A stretch of 59,523 nt of DNA. Origin: an uncultured Clostridia bacterium. GTDB taxonomy: Bacteria > Bacillota > Clostridia > TANB77 > CAG-508. The position numbers and the translations under genes are program-made. Under the pieces are notes generated by a model that was given only the letters and a program-made list of their open reading frames with translations, was not told the origin of the DNA and did not search any database. The stretch lies in assembly GCA_934154805.1 (NCBI GenBank), contig CAKPGM010000010.1, positions 1-59,523 of the forward strand, read 5' to 3'. Of the stretch, positions 17,442 through 26,901 are shown one piece after another. Numbering within the stretch: the first letter of the stretch is position 1; every line of letters starts with the position of its first letter.

Positions 17442-18753
17442 CTTTCTTTTTTCCTTTTATATTAATCTGCGTATTTGTCAGCTTCTTTATTTTGTCTTTT
17501 AGTCTACAATTATCTAGTATAAAGTATGTTAGAGCCATTATCGAAATCATTTGACTTCTAAAAGTAAAAAATGAGTGTCTATATGAGTGGTTTGCTAATA
17601 CCAAATATCTTATATATGGCATAATTGCTATTACTAATAATATTAAAGATGCTTTATTCTTCTTTATCTTCTTCCAGTCTATTACAACAACAAAGAATAC
17701 TAAAAATGAACCAACTATCCACCATAACTTCGAAGTTCTTTTTACAATGTTTATTGGATATAATGTATGCCAGTTTCTAGTTATTGCTCCTATATACATT
17801 CTTTTTGCAGAATCTAACCCCTGCAAACCATTTACCCTTAATAATGCTTGATCTTTTACATAATCTAATGCATTTATATTTAATATTAGTGATGCTAGAG
17901 TCCATTTTGCAAGCCACATTCCAGCATATCCAACCAACCATAATATACAGCTTTTCAAAAATATTATAGCTCCATCTTTAAAAGTATTTATTTCTGAATT
18001 TTCCTTTTTCATTGCAAATATTATTATTAATGGTATAAACAGTGTTATTATTTCTGTTGTTAAGAAGTCGAAAAAACAAGTTATCATTCCTGTTATTAAG
18101 AATAACTTATATAAATTTTTGTCTTTTTTTATATTTATTGCAATCATTGAAGCTATCAGCATTATATAGAACGGCCATACAAATTCTAAGCACATTGCTA
18201 TTATCGGGAAGGCTATCATTATCATTGATATTAAATATGCTATAGCAAGTTTTTTGCTTTCTTTCCAAAGCATTATAAGTAATGCTACTGCAAGTATTAT
18301 TAGTAGAACATAATTTACTTGGTACATTTGCTCTAGTGAGATAATCATAAGTAAAGGTCTTAATATTAGCATACTTCCGTGCCAATATCTTATATACTGT
18401 TGGTTTGGTTCTTTATTTTCTTTGACCACTTCTATAAAGTCGTTGTTAATGTCCATTTTTATTGTTTCATAATAATTATCCCACATAATGGATTCTATAG
18501 GCTTGTTTGTATCTATGCAGTTTATAATATTTAGAATTACTGAATCCGCATATAAATGTAAATACGTATATTCTCTACCTGGTTGAAGTCTTTTAAATCC
18601 ACTATTCTTTTCCAAATAAGTTGCTGATTTCTTCAAGTTTTCTTCTATACTAGCTTTGGGTATTTTAGCAGTTAGCGCTAGCCCCGAAAAAAGTATAACT
18701 AGAGTTATAATAAATACTAATATATATTCAAATATGTTTTTAATGTATTTCAT
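17434..18753 (-). CDS. Polytopic membrane protein, possibly a GT-C-type glycosyltransferase
   Basis: I do not recognise the family. The 439 residues contain an N-terminal membrane helix (YILVFIITLVILFSGLAL), a soluble loop of about 90 residues (including GREYTYLHLYADS), then about nine more hydrophobic helices and a basic C-terminal tail. One long N-terminal outside loop followed by many helices resembles GT-C glycosyltransferases that use lipid-phosphate sugars, and the next gene encodes the matching kind of GT2. No catalytic motif is certain. Confidence 0.6.
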   Translation of the reverse strand: MKYIKNIFEYILVFIITLVILFSGLALTAKIPKASIEENLKKSATYLEKNSGFKRLQPGREYTYLHLYADSVILNIINCIDTNKPIESIMWDNYYETIKMDINNDFIEVVKENKEPNQQYIRYWHGSMLILRPLLMIISLEQMYQVNYVLLIILAVALLIMLWKESKKLAIAYLISMIMIAFPIIAMCLEFVWPFYIMLIASMIAINIKKDKNLYKLFLITGMITCFFDFLTTEIITLFIPLIIIFAMKKENSEINTFKDGAIIFLKSCILWLVGYAGMWLAKWTLASLILNINALDYVKDQALLRVNGLQGLDSAKRMYIGAITRNWHTLYPINIVKRTSKLWWIVGSFLVFFVVVIDWKKIKKNKASLILLVIAIMPYIRYLVLANHSYRHSFFTFRSQMISIMALTYFILDNCRLKDKIKKLTNTQINIKGKKKDG

Positions 18754-18779
18754 TTTTTCTCCTTAATCTTTATAAAAAA

Positions 18780-18813
18780 ATACTGTTGATAGCCTATTTT
18801 CTTATCAACAGTT
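18780..18813 (-). terminator. Terminator after the 128-residue unknown gene
   Basis: A perfect 10-bp stem ACTGTTGATA/TATCAACAGT is followed on the minus strand by a run of seven T. Confidence 0.85.
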
Positions 18814-18819
18814 TATTTT

Positions 18820-19206
18820 CTAAGATTTCTTTAGGTATTTTTCCACATTTTCTAGTATTATGTCCTTAACCTGTTTTACTAAGTCATTTATATCTATTTC
18901 TTCTTCACTATTTTTTATGCACTCTCTAGCAATTCCTCTAATTACGCTAGACGTTCTCTTTTCTAATAATAGTTTGTTTGTACTTTTCTTAAATTTACCA
19001 TGTTTAAATATTTTGACAAAAATATTATGAGAGTTTTGGTAATTATTTCTTTCTATTTCTTGTATACATATATCCTGAATTTTTTCGCCTTTTTTGCAGA
19101 ATTTGCGTCCTCTTGCTATGCTTTTAAACTCCTCTGCATCGTCTATTGATATAAATTGTATATTTTTTTCTTCTATGTTTTCTTTGATTTCTTTTGTTTT
19201 TTTCAT
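18820..19206 (-). CDS. Small basic/acidic hypothetical protein
   Basis: A 128-residue protein of unknown function. It is hydrophilic, with a Lys/Glu-rich start (KKTKEIKENIEEKN), a basic middle (RGRKFCKKGEKIQD, FKHGKFKKSTNKLL) and a C-terminal helix (DINDLVKQVKDIILENVEKY). The ATG at 19206 is chosen because AGAGGA lies nine bases upstream; the frame stays open further upstream without a site. It stands alone between terminators. No membrane segment or signal peptide is present. Confidence 0.6.
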   Translation of the reverse strand: MKKTKEIKENIEEKNIQFISIDDAEEFKSIARGRKFCKKGEKIQDICIQEIERNNYQNSHNIFVKIFKHGKFKKSTNKLLLEKRTSSVIRGIARECIKNSEEEIDINDLVKQVKDIILENVEKYLKKS

Positions 19207-19303
19207 TTCTTTCATTCCTCTCAGAATTAAATAATTCACATATATGATAACATTACTAAAAAGTTTTTTCAACTATTTTTTACAAATTTAATACATAGCA
19301 TGA

Positions 19304-19337
19304 AAAAGATAGAGCGACCACTCTATCTTTTTCTTTT
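19304..19337 (-). terminator. Terminator after the MgtA-type ATPase gene
   Basis: A 12-bp stem AAAAAGATAGAG/CTCTATCTTTTT with a 6-base loop; T runs on both strands suggest it is bidirectional. It lies about 80 bases after the stop codon. Confidence 0.8.
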
Positions 19338-19415
19338 AATTAATTTTTTATGAATTCTTTTGATGGTTTAAGTTTATCATATTAAAAAACCATTGTCAAT
19401 ATAAGTCACAATATT

Positions 19416-22034
19416 TTATAGCCATTCTCCATTTTTCTTTATATATTGCTTTTTTATTACTTCTACTAATATTGAATATATGATTAATAATATTATTACA
19501 AATCCATAATATTGTAGTGGTAATATTTCAAAATGGAAGCTTGGTATATTGTGTAATAGTATTGGCGTTAGTATCGTACCTACTATTGTAGCTATTGTTC
19601 CAAGTGTTAGCCATTTGTTTGCTCTTGATTCTATGAATGGTTTTTTAGCTGTTCTAACATAATGGATTATCATTGTTTCTGATATTAAACATTCCACAAA
19701 CCAAGCTGTTTGGAAGTATGTTTCTTTTTGTGCTCCATATCCAAATAAGAACCAAAATCCTATGAAAGCTATTACATCTATTACTGAACTTGTGATTCCC
19801 ATTACATTCATAAATTTGCTAATTCCTTTTGTACTCCATTTTTTAGGTTTTTCTAAGAATTCTTCATCTACGTCATCATATGGAATTGCTATCTGTGACA
19901 AATCATACAAAAAGTCTTGCAATAACATTTGTATTGGGAGTAATGGCAAGAATGGTATAAATATACTTGAAATCACTATACTAAATACATCTCCAAAGTC
20001 TGCACTTAGAGCCATTTTCATATATTTTATTATGTTTCCATATACTTTTCTTCCTTCTATTACTCCATGATAAATTACATTCAGACTCTTCTCTAGCAAT
20101 ATGATGTCTGCCGCTTCTTTTGCAATGTCTGTTGCTGTATGTACACATATTCCAACATCTGCAGTATGTAATGATGGTGAATCATTTACTCCATCTCCCA
20201 TATATCCTACTACATGTCCATTATTTTTTAATGTTTTTACCACTCTTTCTTTTTGCAAAGGATTCATTCTTGCAAATACTGACACTGTTTCTACCTTTTT
20301 TGCTAGTTCTTCATCTGTCATCTTATCAACGTCTGTTCCTAATAAAATTTCTCTATTATCTATTCCCACTAAATTGCAAATGTTACTTGTTGCATAAGGA
20401 TTATCTCCTGTTAATATTTTTGTTGTTACTCCAATTTTTCTTAATTTCTGTAATGTTTCTTTTACATCTTTTTTAGCAGGATCTAAGAATGCTACAAATC
20501 CGATAAATGTCATTTCTTTTTCATCAGATACATTAAATATATTTGCTCCTTTGTATTCTCTCTTTGAAGCTAATGCTATTACTTGCATTCCTTGAACAGC
20601 ATATTCTTTTGCTTTATTTTCTGCTATTTCTATCATTTCCGGACTTAATTCTTCTATTTTGCCTTCATATTTAACTTTTGTACATACTTTTAGTATCTCT
20701 TCAAGTGCACCTTTTGTAAGCATTCTATAACCATTGTTTTTATTACTCTTAACAACCACACTCATTCTTTTTCTTGTATAATCAAATGGTATTTCATCAA
20801 TTTTTGTATATTCTTGAATTATGTCCTTCACATTTCTTGTATTTCCATAACTTATTATCGCTCTATCTACTAAGGTTTTCATTCCTGTTCCGAAATAGCT
20901 ATTCAAGTACGCATACTCTAATATTGATAAATCTTCTTTTCCATTTACATCTATATATTTTTGAAGCACTATTTTATTTTCTGTAAGTGTTCCTGTTTTA
21001 TCTGTACATAGAACATCTATCGCTCCCAAGTTTTGAATTGAGTTTATATTTTTTACTAAGGTTTTCTTTTTTGCTAAAACTTTTGTACCTCTTGTTAGAT
21101 TTACATTTACTATCATTGGAAGCATGCTTGGTGTTATTCCAACTGCTACTGATAGTGCAAATAGTATGGCTTCTAGCCAGTCTTTTCTAATTAGTCCATA
21201 TATTACAAAAACTGCTATTGATACAACGCTCATATATTTTATTAGCATTTTTGTAATATTGTTCATTCCTTTTTCAAAGTTAGTAGGTTCTTTCTTTGTT
21301 TCAACTTCTTTGCTCATTCTACCTAAATAAGTAGAAAATCCTGTTTCTATTACTACTCCTGTTGCACTTCCACTTATTACACTTGAACCCATCAGACAAA
21401 TGTTAGGAATACTAAATATCTCTTTTTTTGAATCGCTATTTCCTGCCATTTTCTCTACTGGAACACTCTCTCCTGTAAATACTGACTGATTTATAAATAA
21501 GTCTTTGCTGTCTATTAATATTAAATCTGCTGGTATCATTGAGCCTGCACTTAAGTGTACAACATCTCCACTTACTACTTTTTCTACTCTTATCTCTTTT
21601 TCTTTACCATTTCTAATTATATGTGTTGTTGTATAAATTTTTGATTTTAAATCTTGATTAAATTTATACACACTGTAATCTTGAAAATATCTTATAAGTG
21701 CACTTGCCACTGCTATCGCAAGTATTATATACATACTAAGCGCATCACTTAGAAAATAGTTTATTATTGCCAATAATATTAATATGATTATAAATTTATC
21801 TTTGAAGCTATTAAGCAAAAAGTAGAATCTGCTTTTCTTCTCATTTTTTACAACTACATTTGGTCCGTTTTGTTTAAATAGTTCTTTTCCTTTTTCTTCT
21901 GATATTCCATTTTCAGAAGTCTTATATTCTTTTAGTATTTCTTCTTTTTCTTGTTTTGAGATTTTTAAGTATTTTTCTAATAATTCATTGTCTTCTACTT
22001 TTTGCTTTTTTCTTGCTTCAAATAATTGAATCAT
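19416..22034 (-). CDS. mgtA: MgtA/MgtB-type Mg2+-importing P-type ATPase
   Basis: An 872-residue P3B-type ATPase. The phosphorylation motif is CTDKTGTLT, with a TGES actuator loop (FTGESVPVEK), GDGVNDSPSL hinge and about ten membrane helices. In the fourth helix GITPSMLPMIV matches MgtA rather than Ca2+ pumps. It would use ATP to take up Mg2+ (or a similar divalent ion). It is the last gene of an ArsR-ZntA-MgtA run (gap of 18 bases), so it may be induced with the zinc exporter, an unusual pairing; no M-box riboswitch fits in the short gap. Confidence 0.9.
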   Translation of the reverse strand: MIQLFEARKKQKVEDNELLEKYLKISKQEKEEILKEYKTSENGISEEKGKELFKQNGPNVVVKNEKKSRFYFLLNSFKDKFIIILILLAIINYFLSDALSMYIILAIAVASALIRYFQDYSVYKFNQDLKSKIYTTTHIIRNGKEKEIRVEKVVSGDVVHLSAGSMIPADLILIDSKDLFINQSVFTGESVPVEKMAGNSDSKKEIFSIPNICLMGSSVISGSATGVVIETGFSTYLGRMSKEVETKKEPTNFEKGMNNITKMLIKYMSVVSIAVFVIYGLIRKDWLEAILFALSVAVGITPSMLPMIVNVNLTRGTKVLAKKKTLVKNINSIQNLGAIDVLCTDKTGTLTENKIVLQKYIDVNGKEDLSILEYAYLNSYFGTGMKTLVDRAIISYGNTRNVKDIIQEYTKIDEIPFDYTRKRMSVVVKSNKNNGYRMLTKGALEEILKVCTKVKYEGKIEELSPEMIEIAENKAKEYAVQGMQVIALASKREYKGANIFNVSDEKEMTFIGFVAFLDPAKKDVKETLQKLRKIGVTTKILTGDNPYATSNICNLVGIDNREILLGTDVDKMTDEELAKKVETVSVFARMNPLQKERVVKTLKNNGHVVGYMGDGVNDSPSLHTADVGICVHTATDIAKEAADIILLEKSLNVIYHGVIEGRKVYGNIIKYMKMALSADFGDVFSIVISSIFIPFLPLLPIQMLLQDFLYDLSQIAIPYDDVDEEFLEKPKKWSTKGISKFMNVMGITSSVIDVIAFIGFWFLFGYGAQKETYFQTAWFVECLISETMIIHYVRTAKKPFIESRANKWLTLGTIATIVGTILTPILLHNIPSFHFEILPLQYYGFVIILLIIYSILVEVIKKQYIKKNGEWL

Positions 22035-22052
22035 TTGTTAGCCTCCATAATA

Positions 22053-24152
22053 TTATTTCAATATTTTTATAGAATTTAACACAGTTATTAAAGTTGCTCC
22101 GACATCTGCAAATACTGCTTCCCACATATTTGCTACTCCAAAAATGCTTAGTACTAGGACTAATACTTTTACTCCTATTGAGAATATCAAGTTTTGTTTT
22201 ATTACTCTGCTTGTTTTTTTAGAGATGTCTATTGCATCATTGATTTTTTCTATTGCATCCGTCATTATTACAACATCAGATGCTTCTATACTAGAACCTG
22301 CTCCGACACCACCCATAGATATTCCTATATCTGCTCTTGCAAGTACTGGTGAGTCGTTTATTCCATCTCCAACAAATGCTACTTTTCCATTGTTTTCGTA
22401 TTTCGCTATTTCTTTTTCTAACTCTTGATATTTCTCGTTTGGTAACATTTCTGACTTCACTTCTTTTATCCCTAATTCTTTTGCTATTTTCTCTGCAATT
22501 TCAGTATTGTCACCTGTAAACATTTTTGTGATGATTCCTCTTGCATTTAGTTTTGCTATTGCTACTTTAGTTCCGTGTTTAATTTCATCTTTTAGGCAAA
22601 TTGCTCCAACTATTTCTGAATCGACTTTTACATATATTTTTGTACTATCTGATTTTTCTTTTTTCTTCTCTACTAAACTGCTATTTCCTACAAGTACTAC
22701 TTTTCCTTCAAAGTTGTATTTTATTCCTTTTCCTGCAAGTTCTTCATAGCTTGATACTTTTTCCTTATGTTCTGCTATATATTTTTCCATCTTTGATTTT
22801 TTAATTATTGATTTTGCTATTGGATGGTTTGAATAGCTTTCTCCAAGTACCGCATACTCTAAGACTTGCTCTTTTGTTAGTTGACCATACACTTCTACTT
22901 TGTCTATTGTAAATTGTCCCTTTGTTAATGTTCCTGTTTTATCAAACACTATTTCTTTAATATCTTTTATTCCATCTAGGTAATCGCTACCTTTTATTAA
23001 AATTCCTTCTTTAGAAGATTTGCCTATACCAGAAAAATAACACAATGGAACAGAAATTGCAATAGCACAAGGACAAGAAATTACTAAAAATATTAATGCT
23101 CTATAAATTGAGCCATTCTCTGTTAGATATTCTACATTTGATATTAGTGGTAGGAATATTGCTACTAATGCTGCTATACCTAATACTATTGGTGTATAAA
23201 TCTTTGCTGCTTTGTTTACAAATGTTTCTGTTTTCGCTTTTTTGTCTGTTGCATTTTCTACTAATTCTAGTATTTTACTAACTGTACTGTTTTCGTATTT
23301 TTCTGTTACTTTTATTTCTAGTAATCCATCTAAGACTATACTTCCAGATAATACTTGATTGTCTTTTTTTACATCTTGTGTTTTTGTTTCTCCTGTTAGA
23401 GATGCTGTATCTAAGCTTCCTGTTCCTTTAACAACAATACCATCTAATGGTATCTTTTCACCTTTTTTTGCAATTACTATATCTCCAACTTTTACATCTG
23501 ATGGATCTAATACTTCTATTCCATCTTTTGTTTTTAAATTAGCATACTCTGGTTTTATATCCATTAAATCTGATATTGATTTTCTTGTTTTGTTTATTGC
23601 TTTTTCTTCTAGTATTTTTCCTATTTCATATAGAGTTATAACCATTAAACCTTCCATATGTTTACCTACTAAATAAGCTCCTATACAAGAAATGGTTATT
23701 AATAAATTTTCGTTTATTGTTTTGTTTCTTACTAAAAGTTTGATTGCATTTTTTATTGTTCTATATAACAAAATTCCATAGCCTGTTATTACTAATGCTA
23801 TTGATAAGTATTTTGGCATTTGAACATATAAGCCTATTAGTGCAACTACTAGACCTATTGCTAATCTTACTATGTGTTTTAAAACTTTTGAATTATTTTC
23901 TTTTTGGGCTCTTTGACTTTTCTCGTCTTTTGTTTTTGCTCCTGTTTCTGTCATTTGAACATCTGGTTCTATACTTTTTACAACTTTTTCTACTTCTTCT
24001 TTTGAAACATCTTCTGTTTCATATGTTAATTGTAGTTTTGCAAAATTAACTACTACATTTTTTAGCTTTTTGTTTTTACTTAATTCCTCTTGTATTTTAC
24101 TTGCACAATTTGCGCAATCTAATCCCTCTAATTTATATTGATATTTTTTCAT
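22053..24152 (-). CDS. Zn/Cd/Pb-exporting P1B-type ATPase
   Basis: A 699-residue heavy-metal ATPase of the ZntA/CadA group. It has one N-terminal metal-binding domain (GLDCANCASK), the SLTGET actuator loop, the intramembrane CPC motif (SCPCAIAISVP), DKTGTLTKG phosphorylation site and the GDGINDSPVLARAD hinge. It would pump Zn2+ or Cd2+ out of the cell. The preceding gene encodes an SmtB-like sensor with zinc ligands, which supports zinc export. In the eighth helix region GVKVLVLVLSIFG fits the zinc/cadmium group. Confidence 0.92.
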   Translation of the reverse strand: MKKYQYKLEGLDCANCASKIQEELSKNKKLKNVVVNFAKLQLTYETEDVSKEEVEKVVKSIEPDVQMTETGAKTKDEKSQRAQKENNSKVLKHIVRLAIGLVVALIGLYVQMPKYLSIALVITGYGILLYRTIKNAIKLLVRNKTINENLLITISCIGAYLVGKHMEGLMVITLYEIGKILEEKAINKTRKSISDLMDIKPEYANLKTKDGIEVLDPSDVKVGDIVIAKKGEKIPLDGIVVKGTGSLDTASLTGETKTQDVKKDNQVLSGSIVLDGLLEIKVTEKYENSTVSKILELVENATDKKAKTETFVNKAAKIYTPIVLGIAALVAIFLPLISNVEYLTENGSIYRALIFLVISCPCAIAISVPLCYFSGIGKSSKEGILIKGSDYLDGIKDIKEIVFDKTGTLTKGQFTIDKVEVYGQLTKEQVLEYAVLGESYSNHPIAKSIIKKSKMEKYIAEHKEKVSSYEELAGKGIKYNFEGKVVLVGNSSLVEKKKEKSDSTKIYVKVDSEIVGAICLKDEIKHGTKVAIAKLNARGIITKMFTGDNTEIAEKIAKELGIKEVKSEMLPNEKYQELEKEIAKYENNGKVAFVGDGINDSPVLARADIGISMGGVGAGSSIEASDVVIMTDAIEKINDAIDISKKTSRVIKQNLIFSIGVKVLVLVLSIFGVANMWEAVFADVGATLITVLNSIKILK

Positions 24153-24169
24153 ACTCTTCCCTTTCTTTA

Positions 24170-24526
24170 TTAAATTTCTTGAATATGTTGTTTTCCAATT
24201 TGGTAAATTTCTCTTACATGATCATCATCTAAGCTATAATAAACAGCTTTACCATCTTTTCTTCCTTTTACTAATTTTGCTTGTTTTAAAACTCTTAATT
24301 GATGTGATATTGCTGATGGTGTCGAGTTTGTTATTGCTGCTATTTCAGATACATTTAACTCTCCTTCTAAAAGAGCTGCAATTATTTTCATTCTTGTAGA
24401 ATCTCCAAAAACTTTAAAGTTTTCGGCTATTTCAAACAGCAGATCATCTGCTGGAATCTTATTTTTTATTTTGTTTACTTTTTCCAAATTAATACTAATT
24501 TGTTCTATATTTTCTTCAAAATTCAT
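24170..24526 (-). CDS. ArsR/SmtB-family zinc-responsive repressor
   Basis: A 118-residue winged-helix repressor. The DNA-reading helix is in NSTPSAISHQLRVLKQAKLV. The C-terminal helix carries a complete alpha-5 metal site: Asp 101 and His 103, then His 114 and Glu 117, with the same spacing as the SmtB zinc site. The alpha-3 cysteine pair (CxC) of cadmium/lead sensors is replaced by LNVSE, so zinc rather than cadmium is the expected signal. It precedes the Zn exporter by 17 bases and should repress the operon until zinc binds. Confidence 0.92.
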   Translation of the reverse strand: MNFEENIEQISINLEKVNKIKNKIPADDLLFEIAENFKVFGDSTRMKIIAALLEGELNVSEIAAITNSTPSAISHQLRVLKQAKLVKGRKDGKAVYYSLDDDHVREIYQIGKQHIQEI

Positions 24527-24540
24527 CTTTTTCTCCTTTC

Positions 24541-24560
24541 ATATGAATACATGTTCATAT
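24541..24560 (-). promoter_or_regulatory. Putative ArsR/SmtB operator
   Basis: An inverted repeat ATATGAA-N6-TTCATAT (core TGAATACATGTTCA) lies 14 bases upstream of the repressor start. It resembles the TGAA/TTCA palindromes bound by zinc-sensing ArsR proteins, and a further TTCATTATATGA half site follows. It would overlap the promoter or transcription start. Confidence 0.7.
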
Positions 24561-24612
24561 ATTCATTATATGATTGTGATTTTATTTTGTCAATATCTTT
24601 ATATAAAAAATA

Positions 24613-24648
24613 AAAAATGCTGGTAAATATTTTACCAACATTCTTTTT
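24613..24648 (-). terminator. Terminator after the efp-cluster
   Basis: AATGCTGGTAAA pairs with TTTACCAACATT (one G-U), with A and T runs on the two sides. It closes the yqeG-to-zinc-ribbon cluster. Confidence 0.8.
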
Positions 24649-24650
24649 AT

Positions 24651-25109
24651 TTACATATCATCATCTTCGTCTTCGTTATTTTCCTCTTCATCTTCTTCAT
24701 CGCAGATTCCACAAGAAGAACAACAACCGCCACAACCTTCTTCTTCGTCCCAATCAAGTTCTATTATGTTGTGACATTCTGGACATTCGATTTCTTCTTT
24801 AAGTTCATCTTCTACATCTGCCACAAATTCGTGGTTACAGTATGGACAAACTATTTCAAAATCATAGTCTTCATCTTCATATATATCTTTTTTTATTAAG
24901 CTAACTGTTTCTTGCATTTTGCTTAGTTTTTCTTCAATTTCTTCTATTCTATCAACATTTGCATTTATAGATTTTTCGATTAAATCCATATATAGTGCTG
25001 TTAGCTCTCCTATTTTTTTAGTAACATATTTGCTTTCTTCTTTATTAGAAATATGTTTTTCTATATCCTCTATAAGTTTTAGATATTCATTACTTAACTT
25101 TGACATCAA
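24651..25109 (-). CDS. CD1247-like zinc-ribbon protein with acidic cysteine-rich tail
   Basis: The 152-residue protein has an N-terminal helical part (about 1-75), a zinc ribbon with two CxxC pairs (CPYCNHEF and CPECHNII, about 86-118) and a tail with GCGGCCSSCGIC followed by an almost pure Asp/Glu stretch. The ribbon and helical region resemble the clostridial CD1247 family, whose function is unknown; that assignment is from memory. The extra cysteine cluster may bind another metal. It follows efp by 18 bases. The start MSKL at 25106 is as likely as the ATG at 25109. Confidence 0.65.
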   Translation of the reverse strand: MMSKLSNEYLKLIEDIEKHISNKEESKYVTKKIGELTALYMDLIEKSINANVDRIEEIEEKLSKMQETVSLIKKDIYEDEDYDFEIVCPYCNHEFVADVEDELKEEIECPECHNIIELDWDEEEGCGGCCSSCGICDEEDEEENNEDEDDDM

Positions 25110-25127
25110 TTTTCCCTTTCTAGCAAA

Positions 25128-25694
25128 TTAAACTCTTTCCATATATTCGCCAGTTCTTGTGTCTATTTTAACAACATCTCCTATGTTGATGAACATTGGT
25201 ACTGTTAATTCGTAACCATTCTCTAATGTTGCTGGTTTTCCAGATGTTGTAGTTGTGTTTCCAGCAAATCCTGGTTCTGTATATGTAACTTCTAATTCAA
25301 CAAACATTGGTGGTTCTACTGCGAATATGTTTCCTTTGTATGATAACATTTTTACATTCATATTTTCTTTTATGAATTTTAAAGCATCTCCTATTTGATC
25401 TTTGTTTAATGGGATTTGCTCATATGTTTCGTTATCCATAAAATAATATAAGTTTTCATCGTTGTATAGATATTGCATATCTTTCTTTTCGATTTCTGCT
25501 CCTGGATATTTTTCAGATGGGTTGAATGTTTTTTCTATAACTGCTCCTGTTATTACGTTTTTTAATTTTGTTCTAACAAAAGCTGATCCCTTTCCTGGTT
25601 TTACGTGTTGGAATTCAACTACTCTATAAACATTTCCGTCCATCTCGAATGTTGTTCCATTTCTAAAATCTCCTGCCATATATACACTTGCCAT
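25128..25694 (-). CDS. efp: Elongation factor P
   Basis: EF-P enters the ribosomal E site and helps peptide-bond formation at polyproline stretches. The 188-residue protein has the three beta-barrel domains; domain I includes QHVKPGKGSAFVRTKLKN with the modifiable lysine at position 32 in the same loop context as Bacillus EF-P. The C-terminal INIGDVVKIDTRTGEYMERV is canonical. The ATG at 25694 has AAAGGGG upstream; a frame extension to 25712 does not. It lies in yqeG-pilD-M24 peptidase-efp, a common Firmicute neighbourhood of efp and an Xaa-Pro peptidase. Confidence 0.96.
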   Translation of the reverse strand: MASVYMAGDFRNGTTFEMDGNVYRVVEFQHVKPGKGSAFVRTKLKNVITGAVIEKTFNPSEKYPGAEIEKKDMQYLYNDENLYYFMDNETYEQIPLNKDQIGDALKFIKENMNVKMLSYKGNIFAVEPPMFVELEVTYTEPGFAGNTTTTSGKPATLENGYELTVPMFINIGDVVKIDTRTGEYMERV

Positions 25695-25791
25695 TATTAT
25701 TACCCCTTTCAAATTTTTTATTACTTTTTTATTATTTTTTTGTCTGACTATACTATGATACTACATTTTCGCCCTAAAATCAAGTATTTGT

Positions 25792-26862
25792 TCATTTTTT
25801 ATCAACTATTACATAATCTCTTTCTGATTTTGTTAAGCTTATAGCTACTGCTCTATCGATTACTATTGTATCTTCTATTCTTACTCCAAATTTGTTTGGA
25901 ATGTATATTCCTGGTTCATTTGTAAGAACCATATTGTTTTTTAAATTAAAATCTATTCTTGTGCTAGCATATGGAAGTTCATGCACCTCTAAGCCTACTC
26001 CATGTCCTAATGCGTGTATTAAATCATATCCTCTTAGTTTAAAATCACTTTCAACCATTCTGCTTAGTAATTTTAAATTTACGCCTTCCTTCATTTCATT
26101 TGTTATTTGCTTCTGATTTTTTAGCACTAATTCATATACTGGTTTTATTTCTTCTGGTACTTCTCCTGCAAATATTGTTCTTGTCATATCTGAACAATAT
26201 CCTTTGTATTTACATCCCATATCTATTGTTATTGGATCACCAAATTCAATAGCCTTATCAGTTGGTACTGCGTGTGGCTTTGATGAATTTTTTCCAGACG
26301 CTACAACCGTTTCAAATGCCAAGTCATCAGCTCCATTTTTCATAAAGAAGTCACTTATTTCCTTCGCTATTTGTTTTTCAGTTAATCCAATTTTTATATA
26401 ACTTTTTAGGTGTGTAAAACAGTCGTCTGTAATTTTACAAGCTTGTTGAATGATATCTATTTCTTCTTGGTCTTTTATCATTCTTTGCCTTTCTATTATT
26501 CCCTCTGTTTCTTCTAAATTGTTAATTTTATATCTATGCATAATTTTTTTGTATGTTGCATATGTTACATATTCTTCTTCAAATCCTACATTTTCGCAAA
26601 ACAAGAAAAAGTTTTCATAGTCATCTTTAGACAAATCTTTTGCGTCATATACAACTATTTCGTCATTTAATGTTATAACATTGTTTACTTCTTCTATATA
26701 TCTTCCATCTGTTATATAGATGTTCTCCTTTGGTGTAATTAAAAATGTTCCCTCGGCATCAATTCCTGTTAAATATTTCACATTTATAGGATTCGATATT
26801 ATTATTCCTTGTAAATCTAACATTTTTATTCTATCTCTTAACCAACGAATATTATTATTCAT
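25792..26862 (-). CDS. M24-family Xaa-Pro aminopeptidase
   Basis: About 356 residues with an N-terminal creatinase-like domain (IRWLRDRIKMLDLQGIII) and a C-terminal pita-bread metallopeptidase. The metal ligands are seen in ITIDMGCKYKGYCSDMTR, HALGHGVGLEVHE, LTNEPGIYIP and GVRIEDTIVI. It would remove N-terminal residues before proline. The start is ambiguous: MSEISM at 26877 or the ATG at 26862, which has GTGAGAT just upstream; I prefer the latter. It is placed next to efp as in many Firmicutes. Confidence 0.9.
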   Translation of the reverse strand: MNNNIRWLRDRIKMLDLQGIIISNPINVKYLTGIDAEGTFLITPKENIYITDGRYIEEVNNVITLNDEIVVYDAKDLSKDDYENFFLFCENVGFEEEYVTYATYKKIMHRYKINNLEETEGIIERQRMIKDQEEIDIIQQACKITDDCFTHLKSYIKIGLTEKQIAKEISDFFMKNGADDLAFETVVASGKNSSKPHAVPTDKAIEFGDPITIDMGCKYKGYCSDMTRTIFAGEVPEEIKPVYELVLKNQKQITNEMKEGVNLKLLSRMVESDFKLRGYDLIHALGHGVGLEVHELPYASTRIDFNLKNNMVLTNEPGIYIPNKFGVRIEDTIVIDRAVAISLTKSERDYVIVDKK

Positions 26863-26901
26863 AGATATCTCACTCATTTCTTTGTTTTATTTATTGATAC
26901 A

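Noticed and set aside
18107..18385. A 92-residue minus-strand frame inside the 439-residue membrane protein gene
   Set aside because: It overlaps a well-supported gene in another frame, with no ribosome site or recognisable content.
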